A stretch of DNA of 64,000 bases from Roseibium sp. Lineage in GTDB: Bacteria > Pseudomonadota > Alphaproteobacteria > Rhizobiales > Stappiaceae. This document shows, one piece after another, positions 36,522-45,665 of the stretch. Every line of letters begins with the position of its first letter. The first letter of the stretch is position 1. A program made the translations under genes and the position numbers. The notes under the pieces were generated by a model that did no database searches, was not told where the DNA came from, and saw only the letters and a program-made list of their open reading frames with translations. The stretch covers positions 62,001 through 126,000 of the forward strand of contig JAEPNV010000010.1 in the NCBI GenBank assembly GCA_017643215.1. The letters run 5' to 3'.

Positions 36522-37901
36522 TTATGCGGCCGTGTCAAACGACAGCAGGCCCGCGGCCTTTAGCACGTCCTTTTGGCGCGCGGCGACCGTTTGCGCGTTA
36601 AATCCGTCAATTTGCTCATTGAACAGGCGGAAAAAATTCAACTCCGCGCGTAAGTGCAAAAACACGCCGCCAAGCCCAATCGCCGCCCGGTCCATGAACA
36701 CAAATTCCTGCGGCACAGTGACCGGGCCAAGGTCTTTCAACGCCTTGTGCACCTTGAACGCCTCTCCGCGCCCATATTGCGCAGGACTGACACCATCAGC
36801 GATCGACCGGGTTCGGTCGGTCAGCAAGGGCCCATAGATGAACCGCGCCCAGATGTTCAGGACATCGATGATTTCGCGTTTCAGACCGCGAAAGCCCCAA
36901 CGCTCATAAGCCGACACGACGCGGTCTTGATCGTCTTCCAGGAGGCCAAGATACAAATCCACGACCCCTTGCACAAAAGCACAGGGAAAAATCCGGATAC
37001 ATCCGTAATCGAGAAGGTTGACGCCATGCGGCGCATTGTCCTCACCAAACACGGTGTAGTTGCCAAGGTGCGGATCGCCATGGATGAGCCCGAAATGGCT
37101 GAACGGATGCCACCATGCATGGAACATGGTTTTCGCCAGGAGGTTGCGTTCCTCCAGCGCGTGGTCCTTGAACTCAAGAAGCGGCCGACCGTCCAGCCAT
37201 CCCATGGTCAACAAGCGCCGGGTGGACAGCGCGTCCATGATGTCCGGAACCCGAATGCGGTGCTCGGTATCGAAAATGCGCCGATAGACCGCCATGTGGG
37301 CGGCCTCACGTTCATAGTCGAGCTCCTCGCGCACCCGGGCGCTGATTTCCTTGGCGATCTCGCGGGTGTCGATCGCCGGTTTCATCCGCCGGTGCAGGGA
37401 AAACAGCATCTGCAACTGGCGAAGGTCGGCTTCGACGGCCGAAGCCATATCCGGATACTGGAGCTTGCAGGCAAGCACGCGGCCATCCGCCGCGACAGCC
37501 CGGTGCACTTGGCCAAGGGAAGCGGCAGCGGCCGGCTCGCGTTCGAAATCATCGAATTTAGTTAGCCATCCGGCACCAAGCTCGGCCCGCATGCGCCGCT
37601 TCACGAACGCCCAGCCCATCGGCGGTGCGTTGGCCTGCAATTTGGCAAGCTCCGTGGTGTATTCTGGCGGCAAGGCGTCCGGGATCGTCGACAGGAGCTG
37701 CGCCACCTTCATGAGCGGCCCCTTCAGGCCACCCAGGGCGGCAGCAAGTTCGGCGGCGTTTTTGCCATTATCGAGATCAAGCCCGAACAAGCGCGCACCG
37801 GCCACCTTGGCCGCGATGCCACCGACATTGGTCCCAACCCGCGTATACCGGCCGACACGTGCCGACAGGCGATTGCTTTCCCGATCCCGCGCTGGCGCCA
37901 T
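36522..37901 (-). CDS. ABC1/UbiB-family protein kinase-like protein
   Basis: A 459-residue member of the UbiB/AarF/ADCK family of atypical kinase-fold proteins that support ubiquinone or lipid metabolism. Family motifs: KVAQLLSTIPDALP (the usual KxGQ is KVAQ here), the alanine-rich loop AAAASLGQVHRA, catalytic-loop HGDPHLGNY and LLDYGC. The change of the KxGQ glycine to alanine is worth noting because that glycine helps suppress typical kinase activity. It is not a match to the standard ubiE-ubiB cluster and lies alone. Length fits the family. Confidence 0.85.
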   Translation of the reverse strand: MAPARDRESNRLSARVGRYTRVGTNVGGIAAKVAGARLFGLDLDNGKNAAELAAALGGLKGPLMKVAQLLSTIPDALPPEYTTELAKLQANAPPMGWAFVKRRMRAELGAGWLTKFDDFEREPAAAASLGQVHRAVAADGRVLACKLQYPDMASAVEADLRQLQMLFSLHRRMKPAIDTREIAKEISARVREELDYEREAAHMAVYRRIFDTEHRIRVPDIMDALSTRRLLTMGWLDGRPLLEFKDHALEERNLLAKTMFHAWWHPFSHFGLIHGDPHLGNYTVFGEDNAPHGVNLLDYGCIRIFPCAFVQGVVDLYLGLLEDDQDRVVSAYERWGFRGLKREIIDVLNIWARFIYGPLLTDRTRSIADGVSPAQYGRGEAFKVHKALKDLGPVTVPQEFVFMDRAAIGLGGVFLHLRAELNFFRLFNEQIDGFNAQTVAARQKDVLKAAGLLSFDTAA

Positions 37902-38026
37902 GACCTGCAGTTACTCCGTTCGCCGTCGTCGCGGCCGTGCGTAAATATGTGACATCTATGTAGCCCGTTCTTTGGAAAGAACCAGAGACAGGGGAGCGGA
38001 TTGGTGACCTTTCGCGGCGGTCGCGG

Positions 38027-38917
38027 TCAATGCGCCGCAGTTTTCAGCAGCGCCTCGGCCAGCATGTCCCGGTGGGAAACCAATCCCTTGTAAGAGAGCT
38101 GCGCCGGATCGAGCGCCAAGAGCTGCCGGTGGAGGCCGGTCGCGATAGCAGCCCGGTCAGGATGCTCCTTCAAGAGTGACATCGGATCGTGATGGATCCT
38201 GATTGTGAAAAGGATATCCCCGCTCCCAGCAAGGCGGCGCAACGTCTGCCGCTCAACCCGCAGAAACAGGGGAGCGAGTGGCGCGGGATGGTCCCGCGTG
38301 ATGTTCGAGGCAAGCTGTCTGGCTTCCGGGTGATAGAGTTTCTCATCGTCATAAATGGACCAGTTGTAGCGGCACACGAGCTGACCCAGTTTGAGGTTTT
38401 CGAACAGCCGCGACACCACCGTGCCCATTCGGCCCGAATTGAAACCGGGCACGCTTTCGTGGATCGCCGGCATGGCACGGCCGAATTTTTCCGACAGTGA
38501 CCACGAAGACGGGAAACACAAACACGCACCCACCAGCCGGTAGCCGCTGGCGGACGAGCGCATCAGAACAAGATCCTCCTGCACGAGGCGGGCGGCGGCC
38601 TCCAGTTGAGGAAACGTCATTAGATCCACATCCGGCCCGTTCACCACCTGCACGGTTTTTTCATTGATCCGGTAAAGGTCTTGCCGGTGCTCCGCCAAAT
38701 AGGCAAGGACCAGGTCGAGCACCTCCGCTTGCGCGTCTTCAGTGCCTGGCTCAACTTGAAAAACGTCGCCGTACCGCTCGTCTAGGAGACGGGCTTTTTC
38801 GGTGAGCTGCGGGATGAGCTGTTCGTCGGTCTCCAGCCATTCGCTGTGCGCAATCGGCTTCAGGCCAACCGTGAACGGATGGCTGGTTCCGTCATATGGC
38901 GTGTGCGCGAAGGCCAT
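38027..38917 (-). CDS. DUF3445 protein, heme-dependent oxidative N-demethylase family
   Basis: A 296-residue soluble protein of DUF3445, the family that includes a heme-dependent oxidative N-demethylase subunit. Visible conserved segments are YDGTSHPFTVGLKPI, AYLAEHRQDLYRI, VQEDLVLMRSS and HESVPGFNSGRMGTVVSRLF, and the C-terminal IRIHHDPMSLLK. The start is taken as 38917 (MAFAHTPYDG); the frame extends into pepF upstream. It lies 13 bases after pepF and is probably co-transcribed. No reductase or other demethylase subunit is nearby. Substrate unknown. Confidence 0.75.
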   Translation of the reverse strand: MAFAHTPYDGTSHPFTVGLKPIAHSEWLETDEQLIPQLTEKARLLDERYGDVFQVEPGTEDAQAEVLDLVLAYLAEHRQDLYRINEKTVQVVNGPDVDLMTFPQLEAAARLVQEDLVLMRSSASGYRLVGACLCFPSSWSLSEKFGRAMPAIHESVPGFNSGRMGTVVSRLFENLKLGQLVCRYNWSIYDDEKLYHPEARQLASNITRDHPAPLAPLFLRVERQTLRRLAGSGDILFTIRIHHDPMSLLKEHPDRAAIATGLHRQLLALDPAQLSYKGLVSHRDMLAEALLKTAAH

Positions 38918-38930
38918 GGCGCCCGCAATC

Positions 38931-40757
38931 CTAGGCCCGGTCCATGGCTTCAAGTTCGTCGACGATCCGCTCGATGACCGAGAGGCCCTTTTTCCAGAAC
39001 AACGGATCGCTGGCATCGAGGCCGAACGGTGCCAGTAACTCGGAATGATGCTTGGTCCCGCCGGCTTTCAGAAGATCGAAATACTTGTCCTGAAATCCGC
39101 TCTCCGCCTCCTCATAAACCGCGTAAAGGGAATTCACCAGGCAATCGCCGAACGCATAGGCATAGACATAAAAAGGCGAGTGGATGAAGTGCGGGATGTA
39201 GGTCCAGAATGTTTCATAGCCCGCGTTCAGGCGAATGGCCGGTCCGAGGCTCTCGCCTTGGACTGATATCCACAAATCGCCGATCTGCTCGGCCGTGAGT
39301 TCACCGTTCTGACGTTCGGTATGAAGTTTGCGCTCAAAAGAGTAGAACGCCACCTGGCGCACGACAGTATTGATCATGTCCTCCGCCTTGGACGCCAGCA
39401 TGACCTTTCGCGCCTCCCGCGTCTCGGCGGTCTTCAAAAGCGCCTGGAAGGTCAGCATTTCGCCGAAAACACTCGCCGTCTCTGCGAGTGTCAACGGCGT
39501 GGGCGCCATCAAAGGACCATTGCCGGCGGCCAGCACCTGATGAACACCGTGACCGAGCTCATGGGCCAATGTCATCACATCCCGTGTCTTGCCTTGATAA
39601 TTCAAGAGCACATAGGGGTGGACACTTGGTACGGTCGGGTGGGCGAAGGCACCGGGCGCCTTGCCAGGCCGGGCGGGCGCGTCGATCCAGTTGCGGTCAA
39701 AGAAGCGGCCGGCAATTTCCGCCATATCCGCAGAAAATCCGCCATAGGCGTCCAGAACCGTCTTCTTGGCTTCCGGCCACGTAATGACTCTGGTGTCGGC
39801 TTGAGGCAGCGGCGCGTTTCGATCCCAGATGTTCATCTGGTCCATGCCGAGCCACTTGGCCTTTAAAGTATAATAGCGGTGCGACAGGCGCGGGTAAGCC
39901 TCGATTACGGCTGAAACCATCGCATCGACCACATCGCGTTCGACGCGGTTTGCCAGATGCCGGCTGTCGGCAATGTCTTCAAAGCCCCGCCAGCGATCGG
40001 AGATTTCCTTGTCCTTGGCCAGCGTGTTGGTGATCAAGGTGAAGGTTCGCACATTCTCAGAAAACGTGGTGTTCAGCGCGTCGAATGCCGTTTTGCGTTT
40101 TTCCGCGGCCGCGTCCTGGAGGAAATTGAGCGTCGGCTCCAGGGTCAACGCCTTGCCGTTGACGTCAAAGGTAAGCGTTGCCATCGTCTCGTCGAACAGC
40201 CGGTTCCAGGCGCCGCGCCCGGTCACCGATTTCTCATGGAACAGTTGCTCGACCCGGTCTTCCAGCTGATACGGTTTGTCCTTGCGAAGGTCATCGATCC
40301 ACGGGCGATAATGGGCCAAACCAGCGTCCTGAAGCGCCTGGGCGATCACCTCATCGTCGATCCGGTTCAATTCCAGCGAAAAGAACAAGAGATGCGTGCT
40401 TGCGGCGGTGATCTTCTCCTGCACGTCCCCATAAAACTTCTGGGCCTTCGGATCGGTGGTATTGCCCGCATAGACAAGGCCGGCGAACGAGATCAGCTTG
40501 CCGAGGGCATCCTGCAGTGTTTCATAAGCCCGCACGGCGACGACAAGGCCCTCCACGTTGGTCTTCGCCAAGTCATCCAGCCGGCCCTTGTAGGACGCCT
40601 CGAACGTCCGCGCCCGGTCCCCCGCTGCATCGAGGTCCGCTGCGACTTCCGGCGCATCGATCCCGGCATAAAGATCGGTCAGGTCCCAGACCGGCAGATC
40701 GCCGGTATCGGCGGCGGATCCATGGGCGGCGGTCGACTTCGCAGCAGCAATCACCAT
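38931..40757 (-). CDS. pepF: Oligoendopeptidase F (M3 family)
   Basis: A zinc metallopeptidase of 608 residues that cleaves short peptides in the cytosol. The zinc motif LAHELGHGVHQVL contains HExxH at about residue 390, with the third ligand in the downstream TASVFGEML segment. The C-terminal PHFIHSPFYVYAYAFGDCLVNSLY is typical of the PepF branch. It heads a two-gene unit with the DUF3445 gene and is divergent from the sigma-54 activator, with a 203-base region between. Confidence 0.93.
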   Translation of the reverse strand: MVIAAAKSTAAHGSAADTGDLPVWDLTDLYAGIDAPEVAADLDAAGDRARTFEASYKGRLDDLAKTNVEGLVVAVRAYETLQDALGKLISFAGLVYAGNTTDPKAQKFYGDVQEKITAASTHLLFFSLELNRIDDEVIAQALQDAGLAHYRPWIDDLRKDKPYQLEDRVEQLFHEKSVTGRGAWNRLFDETMATLTFDVNGKALTLEPTLNFLQDAAAEKRKTAFDALNTTFSENVRTFTLITNTLAKDKEISDRWRGFEDIADSRHLANRVERDVVDAMVSAVIEAYPRLSHRYYTLKAKWLGMDQMNIWDRNAPLPQADTRVITWPEAKKTVLDAYGGFSADMAEIAGRFFDRNWIDAPARPGKAPGAFAHPTVPSVHPYVLLNYQGKTRDVMTLAHELGHGVHQVLAAGNGPLMAPTPLTLAETASVFGEMLTFQALLKTAETREARKVMLASKAEDMINTVVRQVAFYSFERKLHTERQNGELTAEQIGDLWISVQGESLGPAIRLNAGYETFWTYIPHFIHSPFYVYAYAFGDCLVNSLYAVYEEAESGFQDKYFDLLKAGGTKHHSELLAPFGLDASDPLFWKKGLSVIERIVDELEAMDRA

Positions 40758-40960
40758 TCAAACTCTCCGAATTCGGCGCACAGGCCGCAGCCCGCAACAC
40801 ATCTCCAATATTGACCAATATCTAGGACTGATTCATTTTCCGCCGCAATCGGTTGGCCAGTGATTTTTCCGCTCGTCCTGGACGATTTGTTTACCGGTCT
40901 TCGACCAAGCTGGTTCGAATTGAGACAATTGAGACCACTCGCGTACGGCAGGAAATGGAC

Positions 40961-42517
40961 ATGCAATCCAGTACCGGCAAGATCCTGATCGTTGATGACG
41001 ACCCGATCCAGCGGCGCCTTTTGCAAGAAGCGGTTCACAAATTCGGGCACAAATCCACGACCGCCGAAAACGGCCGCGAGGCGGTCGACATCATGACCGG
41101 ACCGGATGCATCCGATTTCGACCTGGTAATCCTGGACATGGTCATGCCGGAACTCGATGGCATCGGCGTGTTAAAACGCCTGCGGACCGACAAGATCGCC
41201 ACCCCGGTCATCATACAGACGGCCCATGGCGGCATCGACACGGTCGTGAGCGCCATGAATGCCGGTGCGCAGGACTTTGTTGTCAAGCCGTTCGCGCCTG
41301 AGCGGCTGAACGTGTCGATCCGAAACCTCTTGAAGGTGTCCGCCCTTGAGGGGGAGATCACGCGGATCCGCAAGCAGGCGTCCGGAACGTTGACGTTCAA
41401 CGATATCGTCACCCACTCCCCGGCCATGGAACGAGTGATCAATCTCGGCAAGCGGGCCGCCTCGTCCAACATCCCGATTCTGATCGAGGGGGAAAGCGGG
41501 GTCGGAAAGGAGCTGATCGCAAGCGCGATCCAGGGCTCTGGTGAGCGCAAGTCCAAGCCGATGATCACCGTCAATTGCGGCGCGATTCCGGAGAACCTTG
41601 TCGAGTCGATCCTGTTCGGCCACGAAAAGGGGGCCTTCACCGGCGCCGCGGAAAAACATGTCGGCAAATTCCAGGAGGCTCATGGCGGCACACTGTTTCT
41701 CGACGAAGTCGGAGAACTGCCGGCCGATGTTCAGGTCAAGTTGCTGCGCGCCCTTCAGGAAAATGAAATTGATCCGATTGGCGCCAAGCGCCCGGTGAAG
41801 GTCGATTTCCGACTGATCTCGGCGACCAACCGCCGCCTGGTCGACCAGGTGAAGGACGGTCAGTTCCGGGAGGACCTTTACTACCGCCTGAACGTGTTCC
41901 CGATCTGGATCCCGCCCCTGCGGGACCGGATCGAGGACATCCCGGCGTTGACCCGGTACTTTTTAGCGAGGTTTGCCGCCGAGGAAGGCAAGCCACAGGT
42001 GTCGGCCGTTGCGCCGGATGCCATGCACCTGCTGCAGGCCTACCACTGGCCCGGCAACATCCGGCAACTGGAAAATGCGGTCTTCCGAGCTGTCGTTTTG
42101 TGCGACGGCGCGCAGCTGAGGCCGGACGATTTTCCGCAAATCGCGGCGGCCGTTGATGCTCCATCCCAGACGGCACAGCCCGCCCGTCAAGGATCGCGGG
42201 AGAGAACCGGTCAGCGTGCGACCGTGGAACAACCATCCGGCGCAGCGCCCACACAAGGGGCAGGCCCCGGCGAGGCGTCATCGGCACCAAGAGGGTTTGA
42301 AGCGGCGGCCCCATTCGGTTTCATGCGTAGCCTCGATGAAGACGGCCATGTCCGCCTGCTGACCGATATCGAAGAGGAACTGATCCGCACTGCGATCGCG
42401 CACTATTCCGGCCGGATGACCGAGGTTGCCAAGCGCTTGGGGATCGGGCGGTCCACGCTTTATCGAAAGCTCAAGGAATACGGCCTCGACGAAACAGATA
42501 CGGATGCCGCGGCATAG
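40961..42517 (+). CDS. NtrC-family sigma-54-dependent response regulator
   Basis: A 518-residue response regulator with three parts. The receiver has the acidic pair VDDD, phosphorylated Asp59 (LDMVMPELDG) and the lysine in VVKPF. The AAA+ domain has Walker A GESGVGKE, the sigma-54 contact loop GAFTGA and Walker B GTLFLDEVGEL. A C-terminal Fis-type helix-turn-helix (TEVAKRLGIGRSTLYRKLKEYGL) follows a Pro/Ala/Gln-rich linker of about 65 residues. ATG 40961 has AGGAA eight bases upstream; the frame is open earlier. No histidine kinase is next to it, so its partner and regulon are unknown. Confidence 0.92.
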   Translation: MQSSTGKILIVDDDPIQRRLLQEAVHKFGHKSTTAENGREAVDIMTGPDASDFDLVILDMVMPELDGIGVLKRLRTDKIATPVIIQTAHGGIDTVVSAMNAGAQDFVVKPFAPERLNVSIRNLLKVSALEGEITRIRKQASGTLTFNDIVTHSPAMERVINLGKRAASSNIPILIEGESGVGKELIASAIQGSGERKSKPMITVNCGAIPENLVESILFGHEKGAFTGAAEKHVGKFQEAHGGTLFLDEVGELPADVQVKLLRALQENEIDPIGAKRPVKVDFRLISATNRRLVDQVKDGQFREDLYYRLNVFPIWIPPLRDRIEDIPALTRYFLARFAAEEGKPQVSAVAPDAMHLLQAYHWPGNIRQLENAVFRAVVLCDGAQLRPDDFPQIAAAVDAPSQTAQPARQGSRERTGQRATVEQPSGAAPTQGAGPGEASSAPRGFEAAAPFGFMRSLDEDGHVRLLTDIEEELIRTAIAHYSGRMTEVAKRLGIGRSTLYRKLKEYGLDETDTDAAA

Positions 42518-42737
42518 CGCAATCCGGAGCGGACCGCGGCCTTGCACCGCTGCGCGTGAACGGATAGTTTCCCCGACAAAGTGATGATTTTGATTGGATC
42601 GTTGCATTTCTGCCACGATTTGCGATCACATGGGAACAGGGTAAAGGCTTCTTAACCTGCAAAAGGCTATTCTGTGGATCCTGCTGGGGAGCATGGGATT
42701 GGCTTCTGGGGCCATCAAGACACGGCGAGACGGATAA

Positions 42738-44516
42738 TTGCGTAGACGGTCGGTTGGATTCGATGCCGTTGCAGGGCTGCATCGCGGCGTAATCTTGGCC
42801 CTCTTGGCCGTGGCGTTTCTGTTTTCCCTCGCGCAGCATGCAGCACAGGCCGAAACCCGGTCCCTTAAGCTCTACAACACCCATACCAAAGAGCGCGTGA
42901 CGATCGCCTTCAAAAGGAACGGCCGTTACATTCCCTCCGGTCTGCGGGAGGTGAACCGCTTCCTGCGGGATTGGCGGCGCAACGAAATCACCAAAATCGA
43001 TCCCGAACTGCTCGACCTTGTCTGGGAAGTCTACCAGGAAGTGGGAGGCCGGAAGCACATCCACGTCGTGTCGAGCTACCGCTCCCCGGCAACAAACAAC
43101 ATGCTGCGCAAGCGCTCGAAAGGCGTCGCCCGCAACAGTCAGCACACGATGGGCCGGGCAATGGATTTCTACATTCCCGGCGTGAATCTGGCGAAATTGC
43201 GCAAGGCCGGAATGCGGCGGCAGGTCGGCGGTGTCGGCTATTACCCGCGGTCAGGCTCCCCCTTTGTCCATATGGATACCGGACGGGTCCGGCATTGGCC
43301 GCGCATGCCGCGCAATCAATTGGCCAATCTGTTCCCGGATGGAAAAACCCTCCACCTGCCCTCAAACGGTAAACCTCTCAAAGGTTACAAGCAGGCGCAG
43401 GCAGCAGAAAAAGCCGGCAAGCTGGGTAAGGTCAACCGCGGCCGGCGCTCGCTTCCGACGCTGATTGCCCGTTCCGACGGCGGAAACCGCACCACCGGCC
43501 AAAGCGTTTCCAACAGCGGCGATGTTATCCGGCCGACGGCCGCATCGTCGTCTGGCTCAAGCTCGGGCGGCGGCGGCAATCTTCTCGCAAGCCTGTTCCG
43601 CGCCGATGGCGACAGCGGCTCTGGCGGCCCGACGCCCCCTGGCGCTGTAGGGACCCGGGCCAATTCCAGCCCGGCACGCCCGGCCGCTCCGGTGACAACA
43701 GTTCCACCCATCCCGCCCGCAACACCAGGCGATGCGGCACAAGATCCGGTCGTCGTTGCCGGAATTGCGCCTGCGCCCAAACCTGAACGGGCCGTGCCCG
43801 CGCCCGTCCAGATTGCGAGCGCCACACCTCCGCCTGCAAACACGCTGGATGCACAACGTGTCGCCCTGGAGCAAGGCGCGTCGAACCCCGCCGGGACACT
43901 ATCCTCGCCAAACGGCCGTTTCGATGCCGCTGGCCTTGGGCGCGCGCAGGCCGCGCATGAAGCGCTTTTGGCGGCTGCGCGCCGTTCGGTCGAGGCGGGC
44001 GCATCAGGCCCGGTTCCCGCACCGGCGCCTCAAAACGATCCGGTCGCCGCGATTGCTGCGGCAACCGGCACGGGTGAACTGATCACCGCAACGCCGCAGC
44101 GCCCGCCAACCACACTGGCCTATGCATCTGCGACGGCCATTCCGCCCACGTTGCGGACCACGCCCGACCAACGCCGCGCAAATGCTCAATCCGACGAGCC
44201 ACGGCGGCCGGCCGCGTCAGTTCCTGAACGGTCTGTCTCCGGCCGCATTCCCCGGGACCAGATCACTGACCCACTGGCCGGGTTCGCCGCGCTTCCCGAC
44301 AAGGCGGAGCCGAAATTGCTGTCAGGGGAAGGCACGACCCGGCACGCGCTTTTCGCTGCATTGAGCCATCCAGATCAGCGCGCGCTCGATGCGTTCATCA
44401 AACCCGGCAACCGGTTTGTCAACGCGGGCTTTGACCGCTTCCCCTATGGCGCGTTGCGTACCGATCGGTTTGACGGCCCGGCGATCGTGGTTCTGCCGGT
44501 GACATTTGCCCGGTGA
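42738..44516 (+). CDS. DUF882 secreted peptidoglycan endopeptidase with long disordered tail
   Basis: A 592-residue protein starting at TTG 42738. A signal peptide (LALLAVAFLFSLAQHAAQA) leads to a DUF882/M15-type domain (to about residue 210) with SSYRSPATNNML, NSQHTMGRAMDFYIPG and FVHMDTGRVRHWP, which provide the His, Asp and His zinc ligands; the E. coli relative MepK cuts peptidoglycan cross-links. The remaining 380 residues are Pro/Ala/Gly-rich and probably unfolded, with a short conserved-looking C-terminus (FDGPAIVVLPVTFAR). The start has no good ribosome binding site, so the N-terminus is uncertain. Confidence 0.82.
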   Translation: MRRRSVGFDAVAGLHRGVILALLAVAFLFSLAQHAAQAETRSLKLYNTHTKERVTIAFKRNGRYIPSGLREVNRFLRDWRRNEITKIDPELLDLVWEVYQEVGGRKHIHVVSSYRSPATNNMLRKRSKGVARNSQHTMGRAMDFYIPGVNLAKLRKAGMRRQVGGVGYYPRSGSPFVHMDTGRVRHWPRMPRNQLANLFPDGKTLHLPSNGKPLKGYKQAQAAEKAGKLGKVNRGRRSLPTLIARSDGGNRTTGQSVSNSGDVIRPTAASSSGSSSGGGGNLLASLFRADGDSGSGGPTPPGAVGTRANSSPARPAAPVTTVPPIPPATPGDAAQDPVVVAGIAPAPKPERAVPAPVQIASATPPPANTLDAQRVALEQGASNPAGTLSSPNGRFDAAGLGRAQAAHEALLAAARRSVEAGASGPVPAPAPQNDPVAAIAAATGTGELITATPQRPPTTLAYASATAIPPTLRTTPDQRRANAQSDEPRRPAASVPERSVSGRIPRDQITDPLAGFAALPDKAEPKLLSGEGTTRHALFAALSHPDQRALDAFIKPGNRFVNAGFDRFPYGALRTDRFDGPAIVVLPVTFAR

Positions 44517-44570
44517 CAGAAACGGCGGCCCATAGGGCTGCGTGAGGTTGAAAACAATCCCCGGTTTTTC

Positions 44571-44640
44571 CGTTGTCATCCTCGGACACCGTTCCGAGCA
44601 TCCAAAAAAATCAAAACGTTGTGGATGCGCGGGACCGGCC
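44571..44640. repeat. Palindromic intergenic repeat, partial copy
   Basis: TTGTCATCCTCGGA at 44574 matches the left half at 5681, and TGTGGATGCGCGGGACCGGCCC resembles its right half with changes. Its left arm folds as CTCGGA-CACCGT-TCCGAG (44581-44598). Confidence 0.55.
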
Positions 44641-44928
44641 CACGGCTGTCCGGTTTAAAATCCGGGGCAGGCGAATGTTATTGAACCAATTGCGTTTGCG
44701 CGGTCAAAACGCGCATGGACATGCGCTCTGGCATGAGCGCGACCTGGTATTCGGCGCCTTCCCGGAGGCCGCGTGAGCGGCCGTCCGGGACCCAGCAACC
44801 GCTGAATTTTATTCTGGAAAACAACACCTTCCGCAAAGTGCTGGGCCCCGGCTCGGGGGCCGGGGCGGCATGGTGAGGATTGCGGGTTGACAAGGAACAT
44901 CCCACAATCGCGTTAAACCGGACATCAG

Positions 44929-44949
44929 TGGGACAGGCCCGCGCATGAC
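44929..44949. repeat. Palindromic intergenic repeat, right-half fragment
   Basis: TGGGACAGGCCCGCGCATGAC matches the right half of the copy at 5681-5757 (CGGGACAGGCCCGAGCATGAC) apart from two changes; about 20 bases further on GTCAGCAGTCTG also matches the sequence flanking the first copy. Confidence 0.5.
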
Positions 44950-45039
44950 GGCCGAATGATAAACCGGTTTGTCAGCAGTCTGCGGCGGCCCATGGGCCGC
45001 CTGACCGGTCAAACCATTTTGAGATGAACGCTGTACCGA

Positions 45040-45303
45040 TCAGCCCTGAGGCCCCGGACCAGTCATTCCAAGCGCCTGAAGATACAAATCGAGGACCGCT
45101 TCCTCTTCCTCACGCTCATGGGGCTGTTTTTTTCTGAGCGAGACGACTTTCCGCAGGATTTTCACGTCGTAACCATTGCCCTTCGCCTCCGCGTATACGT
45201 CTTTGATATCATCTGAAATGACTTTCTTTTCTTCTTCCAGGCGCTCGATACGCTCAACAAACGCGCGAAGCTGATCGGCCGCGACGCTGCCTGCATCCGA
45301 CAT
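45040..45303 (-). CDS. gapR: GapR-like nucleoid-associated protein (DUF2312)
   Basis: An 87-residue coiled-coil protein of DUF2312/UPF0335, the family of Caulobacter GapR, a protein that clamps overtwisted DNA ahead of replication and transcription and stimulates type II topoisomerases. It has [46 protein letters not shown], the diagnostic long helix, then [24 protein letters not shown]. The C-terminus ends in [12 protein letters not shown]1244 and an N-formylglutamate amidohydrolase lie upstream on the same strand with short gaps, so the three are probably one operon. Confidence 0.9.
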   Translation of the reverse strand: MSDAGSVAADQLRAFVERIERLEEEKKVISDDIKDVYAEAKGNGYDVKILRKVVSLRKKQPHEREEEEAVLDLYLQALGMTGPGPQG

Positions 45304-45340
45304 GGGCTAGTTCTCCTGAGATTGCGTCAATCGATAAAAT

Positions 45341-45637
45341 TCAATGCGAGGGTTTGGATGACTCAAAGGCTGCCTTTTGGGCGTCGGTCGCTTCGGTCTG
45401 GTGTTTGGCCTTCCATTCGTCGTAAGGCATCCCGTAGACGATTTCGCGCGCGGACGCCTTGTCCATATCGATGCCCTTGGCGTTCGCTGCGTCCTGATAC
45501 CAGTTCGACAGGCAATTGCGGCAAAAGCCGGCAAGGTTCATCATGTCGATGTTCTGGACATCCGTGCGGTCACGCAAATGCGAAACGAGCCGTCTGAACG
45601 CCGCCGCTTCCAGTTCGGTTTTTGTCGTTTCGTCCAT
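45341..45637 (-). CDS. DUF1244 family protein
   Basis: A 98-residue protein of DUF1244, a family of unknown function. Conserved features visible: FRRLVSHLRDRTDVQNIDMMNLAGFCRNCLSNWY, with the FCRNCLxxWY cysteine pair, followed by REIVYGMPYDEWKAKHQ. It lies 37 bases upstream of gapR and 28 bases downstream of an N-formylglutamate amidohydrolase gene on the same strand. Confidence 0.87.
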   Translation of the reverse strand: MDETTKTELEAAAFRRLVSHLRDRTDVQNIDMMNLAGFCRNCLSNWYQDAANAKGIDMDKASAREIVYGMPYDEWKAKHQTEATDAQKAAFESSKPSH

Positions 45638-45665
45638 CGTCTTTACCTTTCATGTCGAAATTCGC

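Larger units (their letters stand above)
44517..45039. other. Intergenic region with decayed repeats
   Basis: 523 bases between the convergent DUF882 and gapR genes. It holds two partial copies of the palindromic repeat and a GC-rich hairpin at 44847-44866 (CCCCGGC...GCCGGGG) without a T-run. No gene could be supported in any frame. Confidence 0.55.

Noticed and set aside
37967..37982. GTTCTTTGGAAAGAAC palindrome after the UbiB-like gene
   Set aside because: Looks LexA-like, but alphaproteobacterial LexA uses the direct repeat GTTC-N7-GTTC; no damage-response gene is adjacent.
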